A stretch of 35,462 nucleotides of DNA from an uncultured Rhodocyclaceae bacterium (GCA_900549295.1 URNG01000020.1:1-35462); one strand, 5' to 3'; numbered from the stretch's first letter, positions 8,192 to 17,659 are shown. The notes: generated from the letters alone by a model not told the origin. Numbers and translations: made by a program.

Positions 8192-11100
8192 CACTTGCCC
8201 TCCCCGATCGGATTGAAGATTTCCGTTTCCACAATCAAGGGAGGAATTTCCGGCACCTCCTCATCCGCACCGTCGGCGGGCTTCTGGTTCGATTGACGTT
8301 TGCGTTCTTCCTGGTACAGATCGCCAAGCTTTTCAGCCAGTGCCTTCAGGCGCTGCTTGCCCTGCTCGTCGCCGTTGCCGGCGCGGTAGGCCAGGCGCAG
8401 CACGGAGGGCCGCTCCTGCAAGCTCTTGACGATGTCCGGCAGACGCGCTTGCCATTCCGGCAGCAGTTCGTTCTTGTCGGCGGCAAAGGCGCGGCCATCC
8501 AGTTCGACGCGCATGACGCGATGCACCGTTGCGCCGAAGTTGAGCTTCACCATCTTGCCTCGCGTCACGCGCACGTCGCGCGGGTTCTCGGTCGTCACGC
8601 GGAAGCCGGAAGGCAGGGTGCGGTCGTCCAGTTTCATGACGAAGTTGCTGCCCCGGTCCATCTGCGGAATCGCCGCGCAAGCCACGTGGAAGCGCCCTTC
8701 GGCATCGGTCGTCACCAACAGGCCGCGCGCCGTGGCCACGCGGACGTTGGGGATGCCCGGCTCGCCCTGGTCCTGATAACCGTTGGCGTTCTTGTCGTCG
8801 AACACCGTGCCGATGATGTCGGAACAGTCGAAGGTCGGATCGGGCACGACGCGCACGGTGGCCGTGCCGACGTTGGAAACCCGGCTGGACGCAATGCTGT
8901 TCAGCGCCCAGGCCTGATTCACGTACTCGCCCTCGCCCACGCCGGCACCCACCACCAGAATCAGCTTGTAGGTCTTCTTCTCGTTCGGCGCGAAGGTCTG
9001 GTTGGCCCAGGTCACCTGACGGCCCACCACCTTCGGCTCGACATATACGCCGTTCAGGCTGGCGCTGCCGGAGCGGTACTTGAAGCCCGGCGGCAGCTGA
9101 TCCTGCACGTCGATGTTCGGCAGGGTGCTGCCCAGCGTATTGGTCGCCGTGATGGTGTAAGGCACCAGATCGCCGCGCGTCACGTTCATCATCGGCGTCG
9201 TCTTGCTGATCCTGATCGCGCCGCCCAGGATCGGGTCGAGCGGGATGTGGTTGTTCAGCACGTTGGCTGAAGTGCCGACGTTGATATCGAAGCTGAAGTA
9301 ATACTGCGTGGTCGGCGAACCACCAGCCACCAGACCGGGACAGGCTGCCGGATTGGCATCCGCGACACCAGCCCCCGGTGCCGCGGGCGTATTCTGGACC
9401 AGCACCGGATCGAACACCCCGCCCTGAGTACCGGTTACATTCAGCGTGCCGTTACACACCGGAATGATGTCCGACGGCTGCGGCAGATAACCCGCCGGGT
9501 AAGTCGTGACAGCCAGCGTATATGTCCCTGCCGGCGCGCCGGGCTGCAACAGGAACTGATACTGCCCGTCGGCCCCCGTCGTCACGGAAGCCGCTCCGCC
9601 GACCAGATGCACCGCCGGATTGAAACCCGCGGGGCCAGTAATCGTCACCACAGCCCCTTGCACCGGCAAGCGGGTCACGGCGTCGTACACCACCCCGGCC
9701 GGGTCGAGCGGCAGGCTGTGTTCGGTGTAGTTGACACCCGAATTCAGCGTCAGGTTTTTCAGGGTGCCGTCGCTGGCATCGGCGCCGGTCGGGTTGGTGC
9801 TCGGGTCAACCGAGCCGTTCGTGAAGGAGGTGCCTCCTTCGTTTGGCCGTGCGCTGCCCCAGACCGCGCCGCTGTCCGGATTCTTGAAGCGCACCTGATA
9901 GCCGCTGCCCGGCGGCAGATCCTCGAACTTGTACCCGCCATCCGGGCCAGTGACAGCCGTCTTGACCAGCACGCCGTTGTACAGCAGTTCGACCGTCCAT
10001 CCCGGCACCACAGGCTCGCCCGCGTCTTTCACCCGGTTATGGTCCATGTCGCGCCAGACGTGGCCTGCCAGGGTCGCGGCGGCCGGCGTGCCGATGATCG
10101 GTGTCGGGTCCTGCGTCTTGTTGTTGCCCTTGAAACCATCCGGCTCGCCGCCGCCGGAGATTTCGGCGGTATTGACCAGCAACTGTCCGGCCAGACCAGG
10201 CGCCACACTCACATGCAGGATGATGGGCGCACCCGTGCCGCCGTTGGCCGTGAATACCGCGCCGGTCGTGCAGGTCACTTTCTGGCCTGCGATTGCGCAG
10301 TTCCAGCCGGAACCGCTGGCCGCCGTCGGCGTGATGCCCGCAGGCAGGGGATCGACGATGGTCACCTGCCCTGCCGTATCGGTCTTGCCGATATTTTTCG
10401 AGGTGATGGTGTAGAAACCGGTCGTGCCGCCGTCGGTGAACTCGCCTGGGCTGTGCGTCTTGCCGATGGTCAGATCGGGCGCGTTACCCGGAATCTCGGC
10501 AAAATCGTTGCCGGCGGAAACCGTGTTGCCGCTGGCAACGCTCAGGTTGATATTGACGATCTGGCTGGTGCTGACGCCTTCGTTATTGGGGTTGGTCGCC
10601 GTGCCGCCTGCCGTTCCCGCCGTCGTCGTGCCGTTGGTCGTATCGACCGGCTGGTTCGGTTGGACCACCTGGTACGTTCCCGGCGGCAGACCGATAAAGC
10701 TGTAGGTGCCATCGGGATTCGTCGTCGTCGTGCGCGTCACCGGGTTGCCGTTGTCGTCGGTGCCGGTAAGCTGGACGGTTTGCCCGCCAATGCCGTACTC
10801 GGTGGCCGGATCGAAGGTGCCGCTGCTGTCGTAATCCAGGAAAATACGCCCGGAAACCGTGCGGTTGTACGGCAGTTCGGCGAAGTTATTACCCGTCGAG
10901 GTCGTGTTCGGCGGCAGCACGATGTTGGCGATCGCGCTCGGCGTCGACGTCTCCGCGCTCGGCGTGCCCGGCGTGCCGCCATTGCCCACGGAACCGGCGA
11001 CGGTCTTGCCGTTGGACGTGTTATCCGGTTGGTTCGGCTGGCACACGCTGTAGTTGCCGGGAGGCAGGTTGTCGAAACGATAGTTGCCGTTGCCGTCGGT

Positions 11101-14100
11101 GGTCGCCGGGTTGGTCAGACCGCCTTGCGTGACCAACGGGCCGCTACAGTTCGCCCCGCTGCGCAACTCGATCGACTGCCCCGGAATCCCCGCATCGGCG
11201 CCGTTCTGCACGCCGTTGTTGTTCTGGTCGAGGAACACGGTGCCGCTGATGCTCGACGGCACGACTTCGGCAAAGTTGTTGCCGGTGGAGCCGCTGACCT
11301 CATTGCTGGCGTTCTGACCCAGCGTGATGTTGGTGATCGCGCTCGGCACGGTGGCTTCATTCGTGGCAGTACCCGAAGCACCGCCACTGCTGTTCACCTG
11401 AGTGATGCCGCCCGCGGTCGTTTTGCCGTTGATCGTCCCGTCCGGTTGGTTGGGTTGACACACGGAATAGTTGCCTGCGGCCAGACCGGAGAACAGGTAA
11501 TTCCCCTGGGCATCGGTCGTTGTCGTGCCGGCCAGGGTGCCGGAACAATTCGGACCGCTGTACAGGTTGATGGTCTGGCCGGGAATCGGCGCATCCGTGG
11601 CGGGTTCGAAAGTGCCGTTGGGCGTCGTGTTGTTGTCCTTGAACACCTTGCCCGAGATGTAGCCCAGCGTACTGATTTGCAGCGGCGCGTTGGCCGGATC
11701 GGGGTTCTGGCCGACATTGGTTTTCAAAGCCCCGGCCGGGATGTTGTTGTTGTACGCGCCCGGCACATTACCCGTCACATCGACGCTGATCGTGCAACCG
11801 CCGGCGGGAATCGTTGCGCCGTTGGCGTAAGTCACCGTGCCTGCGCCGGCAGTGGCGGTGACTGCGCCAGGGCAGGTTTTCACGACATTCGGCGTACCGT
11901 GCACCACGATGGGTCCCGGCGCGGTCGGCAGGGTGTCGACCAAAGCCTCGCTCAGGGTGATCGCCGTCGCATTTTCGTTACGCAGGAAAATGGTCAGTGT
12001 GGAACGGCCGCCGTTCTGCGGAATTACCGCCGGATCGAACTGCTTGCCCACGGTGGGCGGTTTGGAAATGTTCAGCTTGGCGCGGGTCGGTTCCTCGTTC
12101 TTGACGCCTTCGGTCGTGGTCACGCCGCCGCTCGGGATGGTGTTGGTGTATTCGCCCGGATTGTTGGACAACACATCCACCGTCACCGTACAGGAGCCGC
12201 TGGCCGTCAGGCTGCCGCCCGCCAGGCGGACCTCGGTCGCCGAGGCCGGCGCCACCACCGTGCCGCCGCAGGTCGTGCTGGCATTCGGCGTCTGCGCCAC
12301 CACCAGCCCCGCCGGCAGGACATCGGTAAATGCCAGGCCGGTCAGCGGAACGTTGTTGGGGTTGCTCAGGTGGATGAGCAGCGGCGCCACGGCACCCGCC
12401 GCACGGCTTGCCTCGCCGGTCGTCATCCCGCCGGGCAAACCCGCAGTATCGAGCGTGAAAGTGCCAATGGCCTTGTGCACCACCAGGGGATCGACGGCAT
12501 TCAGTTCGGCTGGCACCGGGATGGGCGGGTACAGGGTCGGCACGCCGTTGACGGTGATGCTCTGCGCCGGCAATGTGTTGGTGTACTTGCCCTTGGCCGA
12601 CACCACCACGTCCAGTTCGACGTAGCAGGACGCCGAAACACCCCCCGAGGCCGCGCCGACGGCACCGCCGGAAACCACGACCTGGGTGTTGGGGCTGGTA
12701 TTGACCTGGGTGGCGGGGCCGCAGGTCTGCACCACGTTCGGCCCCGCCGGCACCGTCATGCCGGGTGGCAGGTTGTCGGTAATACCGAAATTGGCAATCG
12801 CTGCCTGCGTGGCATTGAGGATGGTGATGCGCAGACGCGTGCGCTCGTTCGGTTTGACCACATCCGGCGTAAACGATTTGGCCAGACCCATGTTCATGCT
12901 GGTGGTCAACGGGGCGTAGGCGAACGTGCCGGTATTGGTCTGCCCCTGGTCATTGCGGATGGAATTGAGCGGAATGGTGTTGGCGACCGCGCCGGGGTTG
13001 GTGGCGATCACATCCACATCTACCGTACAAGAGGTGCTGGCATCCAGGGAGGCCCCGGACAGTGCCACGCTGGTGCCTTCCGGCACGGCGGTCACGATGC
13101 CGCCGCTACAGGTCGTGCTGGCATTGGGCGTCGCCGCGACCTTGATTCCCGTCAAAGCGCCGCTCGCCAGACCGTCGTCCGTGAAATGGTCGGTCACGGC
13201 CAGGCCCGTCAGAGCCTGCGTGCCGCTGGTGATCGTAATCGTCAGACGCGCCGTTTGGCCGGGCGCGACGCTACCCGGATTAATCGCCTTGGAAATGGTC
13301 GGCACCTGCGCCGCCACCCGGGTCAGATGCCCCGTGACCGGGGATTGGTTCTTGATGCCGCCGTCGGCAGTGATGTTGCCGATGGGAATCGTATTCACCC
13401 AATTGCCCGAGCCTGCGCCGTCGTTCACCACGTCGAACAGGAAATCGCAACTGCCACTCGGCGGCAGGCTGGCACCGCTCATTCCCGCCTGCGCGGCATT
13501 CGCGGCACCGCTATAGACCGGCGAGCCGGCGCAGGTGCTGCGGACATTCGGCGGATCGGCCAGTTTCAGGCCATTCGGCGCGGCCGGCAAGGGATCGGTG
13601 ACGCTGATCCCGGTGATCGGCGCGCTGGTGTCGCTGTTGGTCAGGCGGATACGCACGGTCGACTTGCCGTCGGTGGTGATTTGCGCCGGCTCGAAGGTCT
13701 TCACCGCCGCCAAGGCGCCGGTATAGGTCAGGCGGGGCGTATTGCCGCCTGCGTTGGTGTCCGCGGTCACGAGATGACTGCCGCCAGCGGGCAGCGGCTG
13801 GGTGGCGCTCACATGGGCCGTGTTGTCGTAATTGCCGGCCGGGCCGACCACATCGACCTGGATCTCGCACATGCCCGGCACATTATTCGTACCTGTATTG
13901 TTGACGCGGGCCGGCACCGTTCCATTGTTGAGCTGTACCGACGTGAGGCCCGGCGTGGCCGTCAGGGTGCCGCCACAGGTGCTTGAAGCATTGGCTGGCG
14001 TGGCAATCAGCAATTGCTGCCCGCTCGAAGTCGGCAGGGTATCGCCGACCGTCAGGCCGGTCAGCGGCAGATCGCTGTAGTTGCGTACGCGGATGCGCAT

Positions 14101-16143
14101 GGTCACCACCGTGCCTTCGGGTGCGCTCTTGTGCGTCAGGTTGGTGGTGCCCGCCCCCCAATTCTGCTGGTTGGTGGCGAGCGTGCCGTCCCTGTAACCG
14201 CCTGTGTATTGGTAATTGCTGCCGTTGAAGGTCTTGTCGGCCAGCAGGGGGGCCTGCTCGGTGGCGGTGACCGTGTTGGAAGGCTCGCCGTTACAGGTAG
14301 TACTGGCTTGGCTGCCGTACCAGACCCCGCACTGCGGAATCACGTTCTGGGTATTGCCGCTGCCATTCGGGTCGGTCATGGCCCAGAAGGTCACCGCGCA
14401 CTGCCCCGGCGAACCGCTGCTGAACGCCGGCAGGGTTTGAATGATGAAACCGGCGCTGGTGGCGCCCTGCGCCGGCACACCGGTCAGGCTGCCGCAGCCC
14501 GGGGTCAGGGTCGGCGCGTAACCCCCGTCGACCAGGAAGGTCGCACCGTTTTGCAGAGTATCATTCAGATGCACGTCGCTGCGCGGCGTGCTGCCGAAGT
14601 TGGAAATCGTCACCGTGTATCGGACCGGGCTGCCCGGGGCCACCCGGGTCGGGTGCTGCGCCTTGTCGACGAAGAGTTCGTCGATGATGGTCGTCGCCGC
14701 GCTGGCCGTCTGGCTGATGATCCCGGACTGCCCAGTAATGGTTACCGCCCCCTGCGGGATAGTATTGGTATACGTCACCGGGTCGTTGCCGCTCGTTGTG
14801 CCGGTGTAATTGACCGTCAGGACGCAAGTGCCGGGAGTGCCGCCGCTCGCCGCCGGGATGCTGTAGCCGGTGGTCTGGATACCGCCGCCAGCCGCGTTGG
14901 TGTAAGTATTCGTACCGCCGCAGGTATTGTTGATGCCGTTCGGCGTCAGCTTGTTGGTACCGCCATCGATGCTTGTCTCATTGAATGGGGCAACCGGCAA
15001 TGGGGTCGTGCCGTAGTTGTACAAGGTAATGGTGAAGGTGCCCGTCCCGCCGCTCGCCACGCGCGCCGTGGCATTTTTGGTGACACGCAGGGGCGAACGG
15101 ACAGTAACGGTGGCGGTCGGCGAATTGTTCGGCTTCAGGCTCTGATCGCTGTCGAAACTGCTCTGCAGCAGGGTATTTGTCTCATTGAGCAATTCATAAG
15201 CGGCATTGGTCTGGCGCGCCCGAACAGGAACCGTGATGACACAAGTCTGCCCCACTGCGACGGAAACGCCGCTGACAGCCACCTTGGCGGCATTCCCCTG
15301 CGTCAAACTCACAGTAGGAGTACCGCAATTGGAGTACGTTGCAGCCACTCCGTTCGGCTCGATAATTGCTCCGCCGGCGCCTTTCGTCGGAAAAACATCC
15401 TCAAATTCCACCCCTGTCAGCGGCACCCCCCCCGACGGGTTGGCCACCCTGAAGGTGAGGTAGACCGTATCTCCGCCCAGAATGGCCGTGCCGCTGGCGT
15501 TTGCGGTTGCGGGTGCGCTCGTACCGAAACCCTTGTTCCAGGTGGGGCGGGAAACGCTTTGAATCGTAACGCCCTGTCCCTGCCCGCTGCCGTTGGTGTC
15601 GCCGCTGCCAGTAGAAACATCCCCCCCCGCCAGCGTGTAGGTTTGGGTGGAAGACTGGCCGTCCGTGGAAGTGGCCTTGACCGGAATGTCGATGGTGCAC
15701 ACGCCATCGTCTGTGCCGACCCGGGCAGGAATGGTCAGGCTGGCCAATTGCACGCTCAGGGTATTACCGACACCCGGCAAGGTCACCGTACCACCGCCAT
15801 TGCCGCCGCCGGTACAAGTCACCGTAGCAGTAGCGCCATCGACCAGCAGATTTCCAGAGCCAGTCGGCGTCAGCGCCTTGTTGAAATTGACGCCTGCAAG
15901 GGCCGAGGCTGACGCATTGGTCAAGGTAATGCGCAATACCGTCGCCTCGCCCGGCTTGATCGACGAGGGTTGTGACGGCGCAACCCCGGTCGTCACCGAG
16001 AATTCGCTCAAGGCGGCAGACCACACCGTCGCGGCGGCAAAACCCAAAGCGCCCGCCAGCGCAAGATTGCGCAGCAACTTTTTATGCCGACCGGCACCCT
16101 TGGCCTTTACAGAATCGAGCAAACAGGACAGACGTGACCCCAT
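8191..16143 (-). CDS. Giant DUF11 / SdrD-B-like repeat surface protein
   Basis: 2650 residues, no named homologue recognised. The basic N-terminus is followed by a hydrophobic stretch (about 24-45), probably an export signal or anchor. Residues about 48-1490 hold ten DUF11-like modules; each has a strand such as L.I.L.N, a D.LP-type motif, one Cys near TCGG and a second Cys in SCTVTVDV-like strands. Then come three SdrD-B-like modules (about 1495, 1632 and 1762), each with PNQP; a DUF11-like module (about 1891); another SdrD/Cna-B-like pair (about 2027 and 2148); a DUF11-like module (about 2311); and an SdrD-B-like module (about 2443, TVFDDKNANG). The end (about 2541-2640) resembles a weak OmpA domain. 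There is no LPXTG and no RTX repeat. ATG 16143 follows AAAGGAAAAG. It is the first gene of a two-gene operon. A surface adhesin or fibre role is inferred from the repeat families. Confidence 0.88.
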   Translation of the reverse strand: MGSRLSCLLDSVKAKGAGRHKKLLRNLALAGALGFAAATVWSAALSEFSVTTGVAPSQPSSIKPGEATVLRITLTNASASALAGVNFNKALTPTGSGNLLVDGATATVTCTGGGNGGGTVTLPGVGNTLSVQLASLTIPARVGTDDGVCTIDIPVKATSTDGQSSTQTYTLAGGDVSTGSGDTNGSGQGQGVTIQSVSRPTWNKGFGTSAPATANASGTAILGGDTVYLTFRVANPSGGVPLTGVEFEDVFPTKGAGGAIIEPNGVAATYSNCGTPTVSLTQGNAAKVAVSGVSVAVGQTCVITVPVRARQTNAAYELLNETNTLLQSSFDSDQSLKPNNSPTATVTVRSPLRVTKNATARVASGGTGTFTITLYNYGTTPLPVAPFNETSIDGGTNKLTPNGINNTCGGTNTYTNAAGGGIQTTGYSIPAASGGTPGTCVLTVNYTGTTSGNDPVTYTNTIPQGAVTITGQSGIISQTASAATTIIDELFVDKAQHPTRVAPGSPVRYTVTISNFGSTPRSDVHLNDTLQNGATFLVDGGYAPTLTPGCGSLTGVPAQGATSAGFIIQTLPAFSSGSPGQCAVTFWAMTDPNGSGNTQNVIPQCGVWYGSQASTTCNGEPSNTVTATEQAPLLADKTFNGSNYQYTGGYRDGTLATNQQNWGAGTTNLTHKSAPEGTVVTMRIRVRNYSDLPLTGLTVGDTLPTSSGQQLLIATPANASSTCGGTLTATPGLTSVQLNNGTVPARVNNTGTNNVPGMCEIQVDVVGPAGNYDNTAHVSATQPLPAGGSHLVTADTNAGGNTPRLTYTGALAAVKTFEPAQITTDGKSTVRIRLTNSDTSAPITGISVTDPLPAAPNGLKLADPPNVRSTCAGSPVYSGAANAAQAGMSGASLPPSGSCDFLFDVVNDGAGSGNWVNTIPIGNITADGGIKNQSPVTGHLTRVAAQVPTISKAINPGSVAPGQTARLTITITSGTQALTGLAVTDHFTDDGLASGALTGIKVAATPNASTTCSGGIVTAVPEGTSVALSGASLDASTSCTVDVDVIATNPGAVANTIPLNSIRNDQGQTNTGTFAYAPLTTSMNMGLAKSFTPDVVKPNERTRLRITILNATQAAIANFGITDNLPPGMTVPAGPNVVQTCGPATQVNTSPNTQVVVSGGAVGAASGGVSASCYVELDVVVSAKGKYTNTLPAQSITVNGVPTLYPPIPVPAELNAVDPLVVHKAIGTFTLDTAGLPGGMTTGEASRAAGAVAPLLIHLSNPNNVPLTGLAFTDVLPAGLVVAQTPNASTTCGGTVVAPASATEVRLAGGSLTASGSCTVTVDVLSNNPGEYTNTIPSGGVTTTEGVKNEEPTRAKLNISKPPTVGKQFDPAVIPQNGGRSTLTIFLRNENATAITLSEALVDTLPTAPGPIVVHGTPNVVKTCPGAVTATAGAGTVTYANGATIPAGGCTISVDVTGNVPGAYNNNIPAGALKTNVGQNPDPANAPLQISTLGYISGKVFKDNNTTPNGTFEPATDAPIPGQTINLYSGPNCSGTLAGTTTTDAQGNYLFSGLAAGNYSVCQPNQPDGTINGKTTAGGITQVNSSGGASGTATNEATVPSAITNITLGQNASNEVSGSTGNNFAEVVPSSISGTVFLDQNNNGVQNGADAGIPGQSIELRSGANCSGPLVTQGGLTNPATTDGNGNYRFDNLPPGNYSVCQPNQPDNTSNGKTVAGSVGNGGTPGTPSAETSTPSAIANIVLPPNTTSTGNNFAELPYNRTVSGRIFLDYDSSGTFDPATEYGIGGQTVQLTGTDDNGNPVTRTTTTNPDGTYSFIGLPPGTYQVVQPNQPVDTTNGTTTAGTAGGTATNPNNEGVSTSQIVNINLSVASGNTVSAGNDFAEIPGNAPDLTIGKTHSPGEFTDGGTTGFYTITSKNIGKTDTAGQVTIVDPLPAGITPTAASGSGWNCAIAGQKVTCTTGAVFTANGGTGAPIILHVSVAPGLAGQLLVNTAEISGGGEPDGFKGNNKTQDPTPIIGTPAAATLAGHVWRDMDHNRVKDAGEPVVPGWTVELLYNGVLVKTAVTGPDGGYKFEDLPPGSGYQVRFKNPDSGAVWGSARPNEGGTSFTNGSVDPSTNPTGADASDGTLKNLTLNSGVNYTEHSLPLDPAGVVYDAVTRLPVQGAVVTITGPAGFNPAVHLVGGAASVTTGADGQYQFLLQPGAPAGTYTLAVTTYPAGYLPQPSDIIPVCNGTLNVTGTQGGVFDPVLVQNTPAAPGAGVADANPAACPGLVAGGSPTTQYYFSFDINVGTSANVLNNHIPLDPILGGAIRISKTTPMMNVTRGDLVPYTITATNTLGSTLPNIDVQDQLPPGFKYRSGSASLNGVYVEPKVVGRQVTWANQTFAPNEKKTYKLILVVGAGVGEGEYVNQAWALNSIASSRVSNVGTATVRVVPDPTFDCSDIIGTVFDDKNANGYQDQGEPGIPNVRVATARGLLVTTDAEGRFHVACAAIPQMDRGSNFVMKLDDRTLPSGFRVTTENPRDVRVTRGKMVKLNFGATVHRVMRVELDGRAFAADKNELLPEWQARLPDIVKSLQERPSVLRLAYRAGNGDEQGKQRLKALAEKLGDLYQEERKRQSNQKPADGADEEVPEIPPLIVETEIFNPIGEGK

Positions 16144-16804
16144 GACTTTTCCTTTACCGGCCTCTTTGGCCAGAATTTTTCAAAAATGACAAAACAAAAC
16201 GCAAATCACCCGGAGCAGGTCTGCAAATTCCAGACACTGGCCAAGCCGAATAAAAAACCGCCAAAAAACAACAAATCACACAACAATCGCATTCCGCATT
16301 GATCGCAGGAGTTTATATAAAGAGTTCATGTAAGGAAAAATCAAAAACTCACTATTTACCAACTCGATCGATAACGGTTTACAGGTATTTTCTTTCTACG
16401 TTTCTTTACAAAACCTGCTTTACACACCCCTGCTGCTTTCCCCTGGTTCAGCCCGGCAGCGGCAAGCCTTTCAAAAACCATACCTATCCTCAACGCACCC
16501 GCCGCCGCTGCGACTGGCTCAAAAACATGCCCCCCTGCCCGGGGAGTAAATTCTGGTCAACAAGACAAATATGAAATATGCAAAATCATGCTGACAAAAA
16601 CGCTCCGAAATCCAATAATCGCGGCGAAATATACAGTGAGACGAATTACGCCGGAGTTAAGAAATGTAAAACGGCGTTTGACCGGGAATGTAGGATTTGC
16701 AGCTTTTGCGAGCCCGGGCCCATGACCCGAACAAAATAGACCCGTCCCCCCGCGCCCAGGTCTGCAACTCGATGCACGACCGGGTTTTGCGGGCTATGCC
16801 TTCC
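16144..16804. other. AT-rich intergenic region upstream of the giant-protein operon
   Basis: About 660 bases between the giant gene and the Smr gene, both on the - strand. Its base composition differs visibly from its surroundings, with many A and T runs in 16144-16440 and 16560-16690. No convincing gene is present: the 91-codon open frame on the + strand (16299-16574) has no ribosome-binding site and an arbitrary composition. The region should hold the promoter and long leader of the giant operon and the 3' end of the Smr transcript. I see no clear terminator, riboswitch or RNA gene. Confidence 0.6.
16314..16344 (-). promoter_or_regulatory. Possible sigma70-type promoter for the giant-protein operon
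   Basis: On the - strand a TTGATT hexamer (16339-16344) lies 18-19 bases before TTATAT/TATATA (16314-16320). Each hexamer is an imperfect match (about 4 of 6) and the spacing is slightly long. The leader to the ATG at 16143 would be about 165 bases. Weak evidence from sequence alone. Confidence 0.25.
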
Positions 16805-17584
16805 CTAACGCGCTGCGCGCAGCAGAACCAGCAAAGCGCCCTCGCCGCCGTCCTGCGGCCTGGCCTGGCAGTAGGCCAGCACTTCCTGGCGCTGGGCGAG
16901 CCAGCCGCGCAGTAGCTGGCGCAGCACGGAAAGTTTCTGCGGCGAACCCAGGCCCTTGCCGTGCACGATGCGCAGGCAGCGTTTGCCCTGGTGCAGGGCG
17001 GTTTGCAGGAAAGCGGCGACCTGATGGCGGGCTTGTTCGCGGTTCAGGCCGTGCAGGTCGATTTCACCCTGGATCACCCAGCGGCCCCGGCACAGGTCGC
17101 GCAGGACGGTTTGCGCCAGTCCATGCCGCAGATAGGCCGCTTCGTCGCCACCTTCCAGACGATCCTGCAAGGCGATCGGGGCGCCCAGACTGTCGGCCAG
17201 CACGGCCTGCCGTTCCGCCGCCCGTTGTCTGGCCTGCGGCGCGGGGCGGGGTTTGTCCAGATGGGCCAGATTGCGCTCGGGCAGGGGCGCGACGCCTTGC
17301 ATAGCGCGTTGCAGGGCGGCTTGTTCGGGGTCGTCGGAAAAGCGCGGCGGTGCGGCGCGCTGCTGCCAGCGGGCGGGCAAATCGGGTTCCGCCCTGACTT
17401 TGCGCGGTTCGTGCCGGGACGGCGGCGCGTCGGGGAGCGACCGCGCGGGCTTGGGTTTGCGCAACTCCACCCGGTTGCCGGGCGGCAGCGGCGTGACGTC
17501 GGCCATGGCCGCGCGTAGAGCGGCGCAATCGGCATCCCCAGCGGCGCGGTCGGTATCTTCTGCGGCGCGCGCAGCCTCGCCCAT
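16805..17584 (-). CDS. Smr-domain (MutS2 C-terminal-like) protein
   Basis: 259 residues. The C-terminal Smr domain is clear: IDLHGLNREQAR at about 175-186, RIVHGKGLGSP at 205-215 and GGEGALLVLL at 246-255, matching the LDLHG / HGxG / GGxGA motifs of the Smr fold. Smr proteins are nucleic-acid nicking or RNA-binding proteins; some are linked to recombination control or ribosome rescue, and the substrate cannot be told here. The N-terminal region (about 1-120) is rich in Ala, Pro and Arg and contains two copies of a 26-residue motif (21-46 and 89-114), each containing AM..V.PLP; single versions of such a motif precede the Smr domain in many proteobacterial relatives. GGGAAAACGCAGG precedes ATG 17584. 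It lies 75 bases downstream of glnB and may be read from that operon. Confidence 0.9.
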   Translation of the reverse strand: MGEAARAAEDTDRAAGDADCAALRAAMADVTPLPPGNRVELRKPKPARSLPDAPPSRHEPRKVRAEPDLPARWQQRAAPPRFSDDPEQAALQRAMQGVAPLPERNLAHLDKPRPAPQARQRAAERQAVLADSLGAPIALQDRLEGGDEAAYLRHGLAQTVLRDLCRGRWVIQGEIDLHGLNREQARHQVAAFLQTALHQGKRCLRIVHGKGLGSPQKLSVLRQLLRGWLAQRQEVLAYCQARPQDGGEGALLVLLRAAR

Positions 17585-17659
17585 CCTGCGTTTTCCCTCA
17601 GATGACCTTTGCGTTCAGACGGTTTCAGCCCGGTTCCTGTATCAAACCGGCCGCCGCGC

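Noticed and set aside
4130..8296. 1388-codon open frame on the + strand opposite the OmpA-barrel gene
   Set aside because: High GC and codon bias leave the antisense frame open. Its protein is low-complexity Arg/Ala/Val/His with no family features, while the - strand frame has a signal peptide and an OmpA domain.
9607..13986. 1459-codon open frame on the + strand inside the giant gene
   Set aside because: Antisense shadow of the repeat modules; Arg- and His-rich composition, no start site context, no domains.
16299..16574. 91-codon + strand frame in the AT-rich gap
   Set aside because: No ribosome-binding site, no hydrophobic or domain pattern, composition of random AT-rich sequence.
16144..16804. 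Possible riboswitch (GEMM-type c-di-GMP) in the giant operon leader
   Set aside because: I looked for the conserved core and helices on both strands and did not find them.
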